A stretch of 64,000 nucleotides of DNA from Isoetes taiwanensis (GCA_021234155.1 JAJEKV010000022.1:4611852-4675851), one strand, 5' to 3'. Counted from the stretch's first letter, positions 20,977 to 32,639 are shown. Notes: generated from the letters alone by a model not told the origin. Program-made: numbers and translations.

Positions 20977-23518
20977 CTAGTAATGGTGCCCACGTTCTTT
21001 GGCATAAAACATAAGTTCAGAGTTTGGAATTTGTAAATGTTTTGGCCACAATGAAAAAAAGTGTATAGTAATAATCCAACATATATGATGAATCGTGTAT
21101 GTTTAAACATCTACAATACATGAATATTCTATCCAACTAAACATGTTACAATATTTAGACATCAATATTTTGTATGCAACCTTTAAGCAACCATTCTAAC
21201 TCTTGGGTTTTCTTAAAAGGGAGCATTTTAATACCATTATCAAATTCACCTTTTGCTAATAAGCGGATGTATCATGTTAAAATAATTGATGTGGTCACTT
21301 TGTTGGTTTTACTACTTTATTGTTTTTGTATTTGGTGTGCGAATTACTTATTTGGGTTAAAGCTCTGTTAATTGTGAATGGTGCATTGTGTTAAAATAAT
21401 TGATGTGATCTTTTGTTGGTTTCACCACATTATTATTTTGTTTTGAGAGATATATCAAGATGCGTGATATTTTCAACATGAGATTGGTTGTATAATAGAC
21501 ACCAAAAAAGTTGTAATATGTGATACATCAGTCAATAATAAATATACAAAATATTCTAAGGCTTTAAGTCATATTTGCAAGTTTTCAGTTTACAAATGCA
21601 ATCTAATATGAAATTGCTCTAAAAATATATTCATGCACATGTTCCATGTTAAAACTCCATTTTTAGTCAGTTTAAAATTGATTTCCAACTTTTTGATAAG
21701 TTCCCAACTTTTTTTGGTAAGTGTGTGCAATCTGCACTATCCAAGGCCATTGAGCTCAAACTTTCTTTATAAACCTTAAATCCTTGTGAAACATACACTC
21801 GAATTATGCAAAAGCAAATTGAATTTCTATTTAGAAAGGACATATTCCACGAAGTTTTAAGTGTCTAAAAAACCTATGTCTAAAAGCACCAGATTTTCAA
21901 CGTTCTGCGGGCAATGTCTGAGAAACACACTCATTTAGTTTATAAGAACTTCCAATTCTACAAACTTGAAATAGTTACATAAAAAAATTTATAGTTTTCA
22001 TATCAAAGAGACCTGCTAAATGTATGTACCCTAACAATTCATATAAACATTGAAAATGCATCTATTGATAGCTTATGTAGCTTTGAGAACTATTTCAATT
22101 TCTTTTGGAACATGATTAACTCAAGAAAGAAAATATGTGCATTCAACCCAACACAATAGCAAAAATAAGAACTTCATATAGTAGGAACACCTAGCTTTCT
22201 GAAAAAAGGTGAACAACTAAAAAGAAACTTGAAATAATACAAAATATACCTTAATCTCGATCTTACGACCGCCTTACTTTTTTTCTATGCACTGCTAACT
22301 CTTGATGAAATGGCTTCGTTGAAGAATAATACTTTGTCACAACATGGGCCTTTTATATCAAATTCCTTTCCATCACCCATACAATCAAATTATTATCACG
22401 GAAGAATGGGAAGAAGCAAAACTTGGTAGAATCTCATATGATATGCGGCATTAAAAATAAAAAACCACACCGAATGCGCATACAAGCGCCACTCATCATC
22501 AAAAGCATTCTACTTGGAATAAGATAAACAAAGGCCAATCTAGAACCAAAAGAACAATACAAAATCATAGCAAAAACCTTTTTGGGCTGCTGGCAATGCC
22601 AATCTTTGGGAAGAAAGTCGAGGGGGATGTCTGTTTGCTTTTATTCGTAGATCCTGAATATAGCACCTTCCCTTAATATGTTCAAGATGGTTGAATGCCT
22701 TGCTTGTTCCTAAACCTCACAATCATCATCTTCTATCTTTACTTTGTTGGACGACTCTGCTTGATTCGTTGGCTAAGAGAAGAGGTAGGCAAGAGGCACT
22801 AAATTGTGGATACTTCTTTGTCATGGAAAAATGCAACTTCATACGTTGCAATTATCTCGTGAGCTAGAAACAAACTTATCTCAAAAAATGGATGCCATGT
22901 GAGTACAAAGGGAAAAAAAAAGTTTGTTACCATTTTCATGAGACAACACTTAATCAATGCGGAAGCGGTGGCTATCCCTTTATCCCAAAATCTATTTGGC
23001 ACGAAGATATTTATTGGATAATTTGATTCAAAGATCTTCAATCAATCTGCGAGAGGATTGGTACGCAAACCTTCGCCCGATCCCTATAATCATTTATTAG
23101 CCCCAAAATCCATCCCGATAAGCATCATCTTCCTCAATACTATGGCTACCGAAAAGCGACTATGGCATCCACCATGGCCGGGGCCTCTACTGCTCTGCTC
23201 AAACTTCGCAACCTTCTTAGGGTAAAGTCGTGATTAAGCCTTTTGTGTTGAATCCCCATCCTTCACCATGCCCGTATCGCCTAGCGGAGGATTTGCAACT
23301 GGCGGCTCCATTCCCTTCAACAACAACATGCGCATTAGGGTTAGATAAAACAAAACGAAATTGGCAACTCCTGTCGCCGTGGAAGGAGAAACCCTAAAAA
23401 AAAGGTAAGCTTTGAAAGAAAAGGTAGAGATGATGCCACGTGTCGCAAAAAATCCAAACCGTCCAATTTAAAGTGTCGCTTCAAGACGGACATACATTAA
23501 AATTTTATAATATATAGG
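20977..23518 (-). mobile_element. Probable non-autonomous Helitron
   Basis: Read on the minus strand, the left edge ends in GGGCACCATTACTAG followed by T, a typical Helitron 3' end (CTAG inserted between A and T; the base before it on the plus strand is A at 20,976). The right edge on the minus strand starts CCTATATATTATAAAATTTT and is followed by a CACGTG-containing stretch (GACACGTGGCATC near 23,440), as in many plant Helitron 5' ends. The hairpin expected just before the 3' end is weak (TGCC/GGCA), and the first base of the 5' TC is not preserved. The 2.5-kb interior is AT-rich with no Rep/helicase coding sequence. Confidence 0.45.
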
Positions 23519-23554
23519 CCTATTTGTGCTATGGGTATTTTTGAAAAGCGGATG

Positions 23555-23825
23555 AATTTAGTGATGGACATAGAGTTGGAGATGGAGGAGCTTATGTATG
23601 AACAAGGTAAAGAATCGGTTTTGGGTTTTGATTACTCTAATCGTTGATCACGGGGATGCAAACCCTTTGCAAAAAGTTTTAGTGCATTTTGGAGTCGATA
23701 TTTTCGTATTGAAGCAACTTAAATTCTATCTTTTTGATATAACTAATATGGTAGTTTTGAGCTCGGGTTAGCTCCTGGTTGATCCGTATTTTTGAGCTCA
23801 TAATTTAACTTCGGTTGATCGAGAG
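23555..23825 (+). pseudogene. Second copy of the B3 gene 3' end
   Basis: About 200 bp (23,615-23,825) matches 20,555-20,770 with scattered substitutions and small indels: CCTTTGC..AAAGTTTT, TTTTGGAGTCGAT, the exact GTATTGAAGCAACTTAAATT, and the shared 3' flank with GGTAGTTTTGAGCTCG and GGTTGATCC. One frame reads GDANPLQKVLVHFGVDIFVL. The B3 core itself is absent. The copy sits immediately beyond the right end of the probable Helitron. Confidence 0.7.
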
Positions 23826-24853
23826 AAAGAGAAAAAAAGAAGGAATTAGAAATGACATATGGATTTACCCCAGAATTTCTACAACGAAAGATTGGGTAGT
23901 CAAAAGTGGGACTCCCATATCCTCCAACATCTTTAGAGAAGCAACAAAATGCAATACGAATGAGGAACTTGGTGTCAGCATAGTGGGAGAACTGCCCGCG
24001 ACTCCTTTGCAAATCCAAGGCATTAATGTCCCATGTGTCAAAGCGTCCTCATCAAAATTTGCCTAAAAGCGCCGCCCACACTGCATCGTCGACAAATGTC
24101 ACGACAAATGTCGGACACGTCCACGCAATTTGCTCGTGATCAGGCTAATCAAGCTATGTTCAAGTGTTTTGAGGTATCTGATTTTTAGGTTGTTACAAAA
24201 AAAAACTTGCTCGGATTTTAGGTTGCTCGGGCAAAGACATAGGTATACATAAATTTCACATTAGAGGAAAAATGAGATCACATTTTGTCCCATTAAGGGA
24301 TGCTTAAAATGCCATGTCGACTTTTAAACTATCCAATAAGAGAAGAGCTCCAAAGTATATCTCATTCCGGTATTATGTGGCAGCACAGAATTAATGCAAA
24401 TGCAACTAACTTTTGTAGTATCATTTTTTCATTATAACTTTTGATCCGAACTCCGATTCAAAAAACTTTTTATAGCAATGTGTTCGTCTTCACAAGATCT
24501 ATCTAGTGATAACCCATTCATACATCTTTTATGATATAAATATATAAGAAATAAGCAATCATATTTTTTTAAGGTTAACGCATATGACCATATTGAAATA
24601 CATCATACCATATATATCATTGAAAGATCTTTTCATTCCGCATCTAATGCAACAAAACGCCGCAACATTTTGACAAGTGGATCAAAAGTTATGGGGAAAA
24701 CAACAACAATGAAGTTGTTGGTCTTTGCATTAATTGCATTTAATAGAGGGTAAGCCATTCCATTGGAGGATTCTTATGGGGATGAAATGAGAATAACCGA
24801 TGAGAACCTACGTGGTTTTGAGTGAGTAGAAATGCTCATAAAGCATATCTTCA
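23826..24853. other. AT-rich interval, no recognised gene
   Basis: The only notable feature is a 37-bp phrase at 24,081-24,118 that recurs at 24,854-24,897 (listed separately). Short frames on both strands near 23,743-24,066 have no recognisable content. Confidence 0.5.
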
Positions 24854-24897
24854 CACAGCATCGTCCGCGACAAATGTCACGACAAATGTCGGACACA
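24081..24897 (+). repeat. Direct repeat pair with ACGACAAATGTCGGACAC
   Basis: The phrase GCATCGTC..GACAAATGTCACGACAAATGTCGGACAC occurs at 24,081-24,118 and 24,854-24,897, 772 bp apart, nearly unchanged. Within each copy GACAAATGTC is itself doubled and is a 10-bp palindrome. The flanks are not similar, so these are not simply two LTRs. Confidence 0.75.
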
Positions 24898-25456
24898 TCA
24901 CGACAAATGTCACGGCAGGGATGTCGCATCGGCGTATAGTGACTTCGCTATATACATCACGCCGGGTAGACTTGTGGGGCGGGGCGTGGCGTGCATGCGG
25001 CGTCACGTGACATTACAGAACATAAAGACACGTCGATGCGTATTTGCCGTGTCTTTGCCGGTCGCATGTGCTGGAATTTGGCAGATTGACTATCGTCGCA
25101 TGCGGCGTGACGTCTGAACCGAGACACGCCGGTGCGTTTCCGACGTCTTGCCGGTCGCATGTGACCCTGGATTTTGACCATTGACTCACGTGCATGCGGC
25201 GTGGTCTCTGAAACGTATGACGCGATCATGCGTGCCTGCGCGTACTTTGCCAAGTCGTAGGTGACGACATGTGACAATTGACACTCATTACCGCTGCGGC
25301 GACGTCCACGTCACATCGCGACGTTAAAGATTCTATATAAACAACTTTTTTTCTCGGCCTTCATTGTTATTTTCTTTGCTCCTCTTCCGACCCTAAGCGC
25401 CTTTGGTGTTCTTCTTTTTAACCATATCTTATACTTGTTGGCGCCCTACATGGATC
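24854..25456 (+). mobile_element. Probable LTR end and primer-binding site
   Basis: GC- and CGTC-rich sequence rich in GTCGCATG words leads to a TATA box (TATATAAA, 25,334-25,341). About 105 bp further on is TTGGCGCCCTACATGGATCG at 25,438-25,457. TGGCGCCC is the start of a common tRNA primer-binding site in LTR retrotransposons (TGGCGCCCACCGTGGGG type). TATA, a pyrimidine-rich leader and the binding site are in the order expected for U3-R-U5-PBS. The left boundary of the LTR is not defined and no gag-pol follows. Confidence 0.4.
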
Positions 25457-25654
25457 GCCATGGTCATCGGCATGATGTCGGCCTTTGGAGATGGCCAGGA
25501 GACAGTTTGATGTTGTCTTACCACCGGGGAGGCGGATATCTTGGAACCGTCACATGTAAGTTCTTGATTCTTGTATTTAGTAGCCTAGACATATATAAAC
25601 TAGGAAGGGCGTGTCTGCTGCGAGAAAAAAAAAAGCGCGGTGTTTTGGTCAAGG

Positions 25655-25945
25655 ACACCTGATCGCCTCCACCTTGAGTGGAGAGGACCCGGTGTGCCAG
25701 GCCCAAACTCACCTTCATACCTTACTAAGTACAATGTAGATTACAAAATTGAGGGGTGTCGCGTGGTCAAGGTCATATGTCGACTTCACCTTGAGTGGAG
25801 GGGACTCTATGTATCGGGGCTAGCTGCGTCTCCAAAAGATCTTTATTGAAATTGAAACTTATATAAAGTGGGTCGGTACTCGGGAAGGGCATGGTCTGGC
25901 TTCACCTTGAGTGGAAGGACTACGTGTCCGGCCCAATTCTGTCCA
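25655..25945 (+). repeat. Three-copy tandem repeat of about 117 bp
   Basis: Each copy holds TGGTCAAGG or GGGCATGGTC, then CACCTTGAGTGGA (near 25,669, 25,787 and 25,903), then a GTGTNCCGGCCC-like phrase. The copies are diverged between these anchors. Confidence 0.75.
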
Positions 25946-25951
25946 TTTAGG

Positions 25952-25975
25952 ATTTAGGGTTTAGGGTTTAGTGTT
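25952..25975 (+). repeat. Interstitial telomere-like run
   Basis: TTTAGGGTTTAGGGTTTAG, about 2.7 copies of the plant telomere heptamer, preceded by one variant ATTTAGGA. Short runs like this occur widely as telo-boxes or relics of break repair. Confidence 0.8.
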
Positions 25976-26797
25976 TATACTACCATATATTGTATCTATC
26001 CACGGTAGTTCAAACTATTATGCGGTTATATAGTACTTACCTTTTGTAATTGTCGGAGGGACAAAATAGTTTTGCGATTGTAAAAGATGTATGGGGCTGA
26101 AGAGACGACTTAGAGCGGTTGTTGAAGACCATCGATAAGATTTGGTACATTTGAACAACCCACGGATCTATGCTCGTCATGGATATCGTTGGTATACAAT
26201 TATTATTTGTTTTTTTTTTTTTTTTTTTTTAAGAGTATCTCTCCCAGTTCAAGTATATATTCAAGATGTTTATGATATCTAAATATGTAGGTAGATGATC
26301 TTTATGTCTCCTCCAAACTAGATGTGGATTTTGGTTTAATGTTGTCCATAGAGGCATATGAAACAGGCGATTAACCCTCCGATTCATCAATAATGTGGAT
26401 GGGTGCCGCTCAACGGAAAGTGTTCCCCCCGTGAAAGAACAACGAAGGGCTACAATCATGAGAACATTGCATGTGTCGCACATTTCCCAAGAGCGCTTGG
26501 CCTCACCGCTTTGCCAGGCGTGAAATTCTGAAAAATTGCAAAGATTAGTCCGACCCTTTGTTAGGCACCCTAAGACATTTGGCTTGTGGCCAGTGAACTA
26601 CCTATCGCTATGGATCAAGAATTTGCTTATTGGGGAAGAAGATACATCATTATCTTGAGCCGCATTTGTCCGTAAAATTTGATTAGGCCTTATCTCCGTA
26701 CGCTGCGTATAGAAGTGGGCGAGACACCCACATTCCATTAATGCCATATGCGAGGTCCGTACGATTGGAAAACTTGGCAAACTTTGACTAAATATGC
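25976..26797. other. Interval without recognised gene
   Basis: Contains a run of about 22 T at 26,210-26,231, which could be the poly(A) tail of a minus-strand retrocopy. The minus-strand frames on its right side (26,229-26,483; 26,598-26,780) are unrecognised. Confidence 0.4.
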
Positions 26798-27113
26798 TTG
26801 GCGTATGAGGATTTATGGAATGAATTCAATCTTTGCGTCGATAGGTGGGGGGCATGTGATGAGGAGTTGAAGTTTATTGATGGTTGGGCCGCGGGTTCAT
26901 GGCAATATTGCGGGTTCATCAACAGTTCTATTGACAACCGTGAGCGATGCAATTGTGAATTTTTAGAGTGTCAAGGAGGGGAGGAAGATTTTTTTACAAG
27001 ATCTGTAAAAGCAGATATATCATGGTGTGTGCTATTAAAAGCATAAACATTGGAGATGAGTTATTCATCAACTATCGCTATGATAGACCTCTCCCATTTG
27101 AGATGGAACAATA
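26798..27113 (+). pseudogene. SET-domain C-terminal fragment
   Basis: SET domains transfer methyl groups to lysine. The frame from 26,798 reads SWQYCGFINSSIDNRERCNC followed by EFLEC, then a basic segment, and after a 2-bp shift near 27,012 continues IMVCAIKSINIGDELFINYR and YDRPLPFEMEQ to a TAG stop at about 27,113. The order GFINSS...NCEF...GDELFINY corresponds to the FINHSCxPNxxF and GEELxxxY motifs that form the cofactor and substrate site. The N-terminal half of the domain and any zinc-binding pre-SET region are not visible. It lies just upstream of the TNP2 transposon gene, but nothing shows that it belongs to it. Confidence 0.55.
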
Positions 27114-27339
27114 GTATTGTTGTACTAAAAAAAAAAAAGGAATAAAGAGGTTTTTTTTTTTTAATATGTTTTTGTCATTCGTGAGTCTATACAAATGGTT
27201 GTATGTATTTTACATTATTTGACATGATGATGTTGTCGTTACTCTGTTTAATGAACTCATTCGGGCGGTCTCCATCCCGATCCATTAGTTCCAAGTTTCT
27301 GGCAAAGGGAAACCTATAAATGCCGTGAATTTCAAGCGG

Positions 27340-30295
27340 GGCGCACCAATATGAAGACATTGCATATGATCAATATGAAGAGGATGAAACTATTGACGAA
27401 CCCGAAACGAAGTCTTTCGTGGACGAGCCGATGCTTTCGATATGTTGCACGCTCTTCAAGAATTACCCGATATTGATTTAGATGATGTCGAGGATGGTGG
27501 AGGAGAGGATATGGTAGAAGATGTGGGATACCCTTCGAGGATTGGTTAAATCTTGACGATGACCCTATTGTTATCGAGGCGAAAACGCGAGTTATTTCCT
27601 GCGTCTCGAACCTCTCGTTTGTCGGCGTGCACCGCTAATTCTCAATCTCCATCTTTTATCTTACCACTCTTAGATGCGCAAGTTATTGCACGAGAAGATC
27701 CTTCTAGAGAAGAACAATATGCCTACCGCCAGGATCTCAAGTTAAGAAAATGATTCAGCGACCCGGTCATACATGCATGTCCAAATGATTGTATGATCTT
27801 CTATCCCCCGCCGAGCATGAAGAAGTCCACTCATTGTCTCCGTATGTAATGAACCGAGATACGAGGAATGACCTAAAGGGAAAAATCGGTACCTCGGAAG
27901 GTTATTCGACACTTTCCAATAATCCCAAGGTATATGCATCACCACTTCTTACAAATAGTTGTAAATTCACTTATTTTCTTACTTATATGTTGCCTATAAT
28001 TTATTCTATAGGTTAAAGTTGATGTTCCGTTGCAAGACATTAGGCTAGCCTAATGGACTTCACGGCTACACATGCATCTAGTGATGATGTGATCTCTGAG
28101 TCCCGGCGGCGGTCGCGACTTGGAAGCATGTCGATCACGACATGGCTTGACTTTGAAAAAGAACCGCGTAGCGTGCGTTTGGGCCTGGCCACCCGATGGC
28201 GTAAACCCATATGGTACACAATCGAATGCATGGTCTACATGGCGTTGATGATAGTGAACTACAACATACCCCATGGTTGTTGATGAAGAGTGGGCACATT
28301 ATGATGACTTTATTGATACACGGGAAGAAAAAACCAAGTAATTTAGATGTGTACTTTAAGAATAATTGTGGATGAGTTACTCCTTTGTGGAACATAGGTA
28401 TTCAGGTCTCTGATGCCCATAAAAAATGGCGTTTTTAATCTTAGAGGTATACTATTGTGGACTATGCATGACTTTCTGGTTTGCCGAGTGTTCCGGGTTT
28501 AAGACATCGGGGCACTTCCCTTGCATGATATGTGGGGAAAAGTTGCAGCACCGTCACTCTAAGCATCCGAAGAAAGTAGTATCACGAGGGTTTTAGGAAG
28601 TATTTGCAGCTCCACGCACCTTCGAAAGCTTGGCGTGCACAATTCGGTGGCAATGAACTATCTGAAACCATCAAGCTGAATTACCATACGAGAATGGGGT
28701 GGCGTTGGGATAAGAAGGAAGAGGGAAATCCGCAAGGGAAATCCGTGGGGGCACACTGCAGCTGAGGAGAGGTCGTGAGCCGACCTAGATAGTGAGGATG
28801 AGGAATTATCACGGTGGTGGCGAGGAAGCGGAGGAGGAAGTCTTTCTTGCCAATATGAAAAGGGAAGTCATTTTTATAGACTACCATATTGGACCTACCT
28901 ATTGATTCAACACCTTTTAGACCCGATGCATATCTTCAGAACGTGGGAAACTCTTTATGGAAGCATGTATTTGGTCAAAAAGACACAACAAATGCCGGGA
29001 TGGACCTTAAGGTAAGTAATACAAAGAAAGAGGCATGGATCCGGGTGAAGGGCAACCACTTCCTCCGGCAAAATGGGTTATTGCTAGGGCTGACCATCGA
29101 GCTATTTATGATGATTTAAGGGCCCTTAGAACACCAAACCGTTACATGCAATCATTAAGAACCGCATTCACAAGTAGTGGGGAGCGACCGGTTTTAAGTC
29201 CCATGATGGCATAAGTTCTTGCATGTAAGCAATTGAAGTCCACATATATATGCACTACTATAAAATGTAACCCATAACTTATATTTGATGTTTGGATCAT
29301 GCGGTTCTTCATGCCCCCGACCTTTAGGGGAGTTTTAGACAAAAGGGACCATTGGAGGCAATAAGTGCCCTATCAAAGGTCATAAGGTTGTTACCCATGT
29401 TGATTTAGTGGTCCGTCTATTTTATTTGTGGCTAAGTTTTTGTTTTGGACCTCATAGGTGGATGTGTAAAAAAACTATACCGAAAAGACGAAATTGAAGA
29501 GATGAAAGTGAAAATGGCGAGAGGCATGTTGCTTGTTGGAGAAGGAGTTTCCTACGAGCTTTCTTGGCATCAAACCCATCTTTTGGTACATCTTATTGAG
29601 GAAGTGGAGCTCATGAACTGTACATACCGATGGATGTTTTTTCTTGGAAAGGTTTATGAAGGTATTGAAGGATATGGTGCGTCAAAGAGCACGCCCACGA
29701 AGGTAGTATGGCGGAGGGATGGCTTGCGAAAAGAGTCACTTTTCTATATGACATAATATATTTCCGCCCATACATCGGATGCACCTCGCTTTATGGAGGA
29801 TGAAGGGGCGAAAGATTGTGGGGTAGTGGTAGAAGGCAATGGTATCAGAGAAGTCATTTCCTTTGATATGATCATTAAGGTTAATCAATTTCTTCTTTAC
29901 AATTCGCACCAATGGCAAAATGGATTGCTCGTTATGAGAACATAAAGGAAGAAATGGAAGAGAAGAGGCATGAATGGAGACGACATAATGACGCAGTCCG
30001 TACCGATGGATATGAACCCTTGCCTACAAGATGGAAAGAGAATGGGTACTCATGGGCTTTGGACCGATGCATATCACAAGGGGAGTATATTACAGCCTAC
30101 GGAATGGGCATACGCACAAGGTGTCATGAAAAAGGTAGTTGCAACAAATTATGTTGATGTCGAAATCGAGTATTTTCTTTTGATGTTATTGTATCTATTG
30201 ACATTAATGGTGTTTTTGATGTATATATCTTACTCCTCGATATGGTGGCATGGGACCCACTATCGCAGGAGTTCTCTTGACATACACAGAAGACT
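27340..30295 (+). pseudogene. CACTA (En/Spm) TNP2-type transposase, 5' and central part
   Basis: TNP2 is the DDE-type transposase of CACTA elements. From about 28,100 the plus strand carries its hallmark segments: WLDFEKEPRSVRLGLAT (28,145-28,193); then, with single-base shifts, NYNIP..LLMKSGHIMMTLLI and PGKKKPSNLDVY; LRGILLWTMHDF and CMICGEKLQHRHSKHPKKVV (to 28,600); VGNSLWKHVFGQKD (28,935); PPTFRGVLDKR (29,315); EFPTSFLGIK...VHTDGCFFLERFMKVLKDMV (29,545-29,690); QFLLYNSHQWQNGLL (29,885). The Asp/Glu-rich segment at 27,340-27,540 (LHALQELPDIDLDDVEDGGG) is probably its N-terminal region. Most breaks are single-base indels rather than stops, several at CCG or C-runs. The reading is interrupted at 30,295 by the inner CACTA element and resumes at 38,821. 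Confidence 0.8.
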
Positions 30296-30600
30296 CACTA
30301 CAAGAGGATGAGGGGTTTGGCGTCGAAAAATCGTCGGTAAATTGAATGGTTATGTCTTGATATAATATCCTCGAATGATTATGACGTTTAAATTCTGACG
30401 ATATATATCGTCGAGTCAAAACGTCGCAAATAAATCGCCGAAATTAAAACGCCGGCATCGGGCCGGAAGAATCGTCAAAAAAATCGCCAGAATCTTGCGT
30501 CAGGTGTAACGTCCGTAATTTTCGTCGGAAAAATGTCGATGATGCGTCGGAGAAACGTCGGGGAAAAAACGTCGGGGAAAAAACGTCGGGTTTTTTTTTT
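30296..30600 (+). repeat. Left terminal and subterminal repeats of the inner CACTA
   Basis: Terminal repeat CACTACAAGAGGATG followed by about 270 bp of degenerate CGTCGGAAAAA, ATCGTCAAAAA and ACGTCGGGGAAAAA words. These are thought to be binding sites for the element's accessory protein. The run ends in a T-tract near 30,600. Confidence 0.85.
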
Positions 30601-31440
30601 AGCACGCCAAATTTAACCAAGCGTGCAGCCCTCCTTGCAATTCTAGCCTATCCACGTAACACCTCCACCTCATCAAAAATTGATGTGGCATTAACTTCCA
30701 CCATTAGATCCTCTTTTTTCCAGATCTAGGGCTACGAAAATTAGATAAGCCTTAAAAAATGGCACGGAGATGGCATCCGACGCAGTGAGGCGGCATGGCA
30801 AACCAAACATTCTTCGTCTTCTTCAGTTTCCTCCTTCGTCTTCTTCAAGCTCTTTTAATTTTCGTATTTTCCTTTTTTTTTTCTTATCTTAGGGTCTTCC
30901 GTATGCGCCATTACCCACGAGCCATAACCCCCAGGATTTTTGCGGAACGTGCATCTGTTTCCTACTCTCGGCCGCTGATTTAATTTCTGTGTGTGATAAG
31001 GATCAATTTGGATTTAGATTCTTCCGTCTGCCATTACTCACAAATCCATAATTTGCGAGCCCAATTCCATTGCTCATTCCATAATTTCTGCAGATCAAAT
31101 GGGTCGGCTCCGCGGGCATCGTGATTCGAGAAAATGGCGAGGAATTTCTCCCGATCGTGTGGTTTTGTTGCCCTTTGTTCCGCTCAGCAGCTTTTGCATC
31201 TGCCCAGGCCAGCCTTTTGCTCCGGCTCCATTATCCCAAAAAAAGTTAAGGTCAAGAATAACTGATTGTATTTTTCTTTGCCCTTTTCTAGTTCGGATAG
31301 CTTCGTTTCCATTTCTTCGTCACTTCGTTTCCATTTCTAGGAGGTTCATTCGGCGTGGCTTCTTTCTAAGGTATATACCGCTTTTATGTGAGGTTTTTCA
31401 CATTTTCGTATTTTTCGCATTTGACTTCCTCGAGGTTGCT
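30601..31440. other. Inner CACTA, left interior
   Basis: Contains T-rich, Phe-rich plus-strand frames (30,795-30,983; 31,099-31,599) with no recognisable domain. The sequence resembles 5'-UTR or promoter DNA of a captured gene, but this is a guess. Confidence 0.35.
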
Positions 31441-31446
31441 TGCTTC

Positions 31447-32310
31447 CTACAAGGCTATGGTTCCCATATAGCAAGACAAGGTAATGAAAACCCCAAAGAT
31501 ATCTTTCATATCTTTCATGTTCTTCTTTTGTGTGCCCCTTGCAGCATTATATACTACCACACTAGGAGTGAATCCCCTTGTAACCATTTCTTGAAATAAT
31601 TGCCAACCTTCATCTGCTCTGTTCTCTTTGTAGGAGGCAGTGATGAGCATGGCATACACACCTGCACTTGGGGGGCAATTAGTTGCGTTCATTGTTTGTA
31701 GAAGGCCTTTAGCATCATTTAATCATTTCAGATAGCAAAGCCCATCTAGCAAGACTTGGTAAGTAATCACATGAGGGATGCACTTGTTCTTGATCATTGT
31801 CCAAAAATATTGGTAAGCATCATCGCCTTTATCGGGCCTTACAAGGAATATGGATCAAGGGTGTGTATGTGAAAGCATCCATTTTAATACACCATCTAGC
31901 ATATCCTTGAAGAGCTCATGTGCCTCGGGTAACCTCCCAAAATTTGCACAATCCATCAATTACTGCATCATAGGTAACTACATTCGGGGAACAGTCCCTT
32001 GCAGCAATGCAGATAACTTCTTGTATCTTAGTTGCATTGAGAGATGGCATTCGGGATAGTATAGAACAGTGTAATGGATATATTTTTATCAAGTATGGGC
32101 TTTTGCGAGAGGCAATCCCGTCTAGGGTCTTATTTCCAACTGTTTCCTTTCTTCTGCTTGGGCATACCTTTATGATTCTATGCCTCAACGAAAGCTTGTG
32201 AGGTTTAACTTCCATCTCATTTTGCATTGTCTTCTGCTGGCATTTGCCCTTTGTAATGGTATTCTCTAACAAATTCGGAGAGCTTATGCTCTTGCTGATG
32301 TTCATTATTC
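31447..32310 (-). pseudogene. P-class PPR protein fragment captured in the CACTA element
   Basis: Minus-strand reading from about 32,310 down: RDCSPNVVTYDAVIDGLCKF (near 31,940-31,990); MDAFTYTPLIHIPCKAR; DDAYQYFWTMIKNKCIPHVI and TYQVLLDGLCYLK (near 31,740-31,830); then a long open part 31,692-31,447 with NATNCPPSAGVYAMLITASY, DEGWQLFQEMVTRGFTPSVV and VYNAA. These are four or five consecutive 35-residue P-type repeats (VVTYxxxIDGLCK, PSxVVYN). At least three frame changes are needed. The end at about 31,545 switches to a Lys-rich frame that is not PPR. It is a truncated piece of an organellar RNA-binding protein gene carried inside the transposon. Confidence 0.75.
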
Positions 32311-32639
32311 TGATTTTGTGTTTGTGCAGCCACTTGCATCTGATTTTGCATTATCTTTTTGCTTTGTAGAGAAAACACCCAATAATGCCTGCAAGGTCTA
32401 AGTACAAGCTATTGAGCTTTTATTAGAGATGCTAAAGTCTTCTTTTGTGCTACCGCGGGAGATTTTTGAAATAGAGGTATGTTTTGTAAATTATGTTATG
32501 CCATTTTTCCTTAAGGTTCTAGCATGGATTGATATGCATCGAATCAGAATTTTATGCTTGTATCACTTTACCTAGTTAGAAAGGATCATCTATTATGTAC
32601 AAACTTAGATCACTATGCCAAAGCTTTTTTACAAGGCAG

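Noticed and set aside
23774-23785. CCTGGTTGATCC, like the 5' end of 18S rRNA
   Set aside because: Only about 11 bases match; the next bases diverge, and the same place in the related copy near 20,716 reads CCCGGTTGATCC within a B3 gene flank.
29253-29265. CACTACTATAAA inside the TNP2 gene considered as a CACTA terminus
   Set aside because: It lies in the middle of transposase coding (probably in an intron), has no matching inverted partner with a 3-bp duplication, and lacks subterminal repeats.
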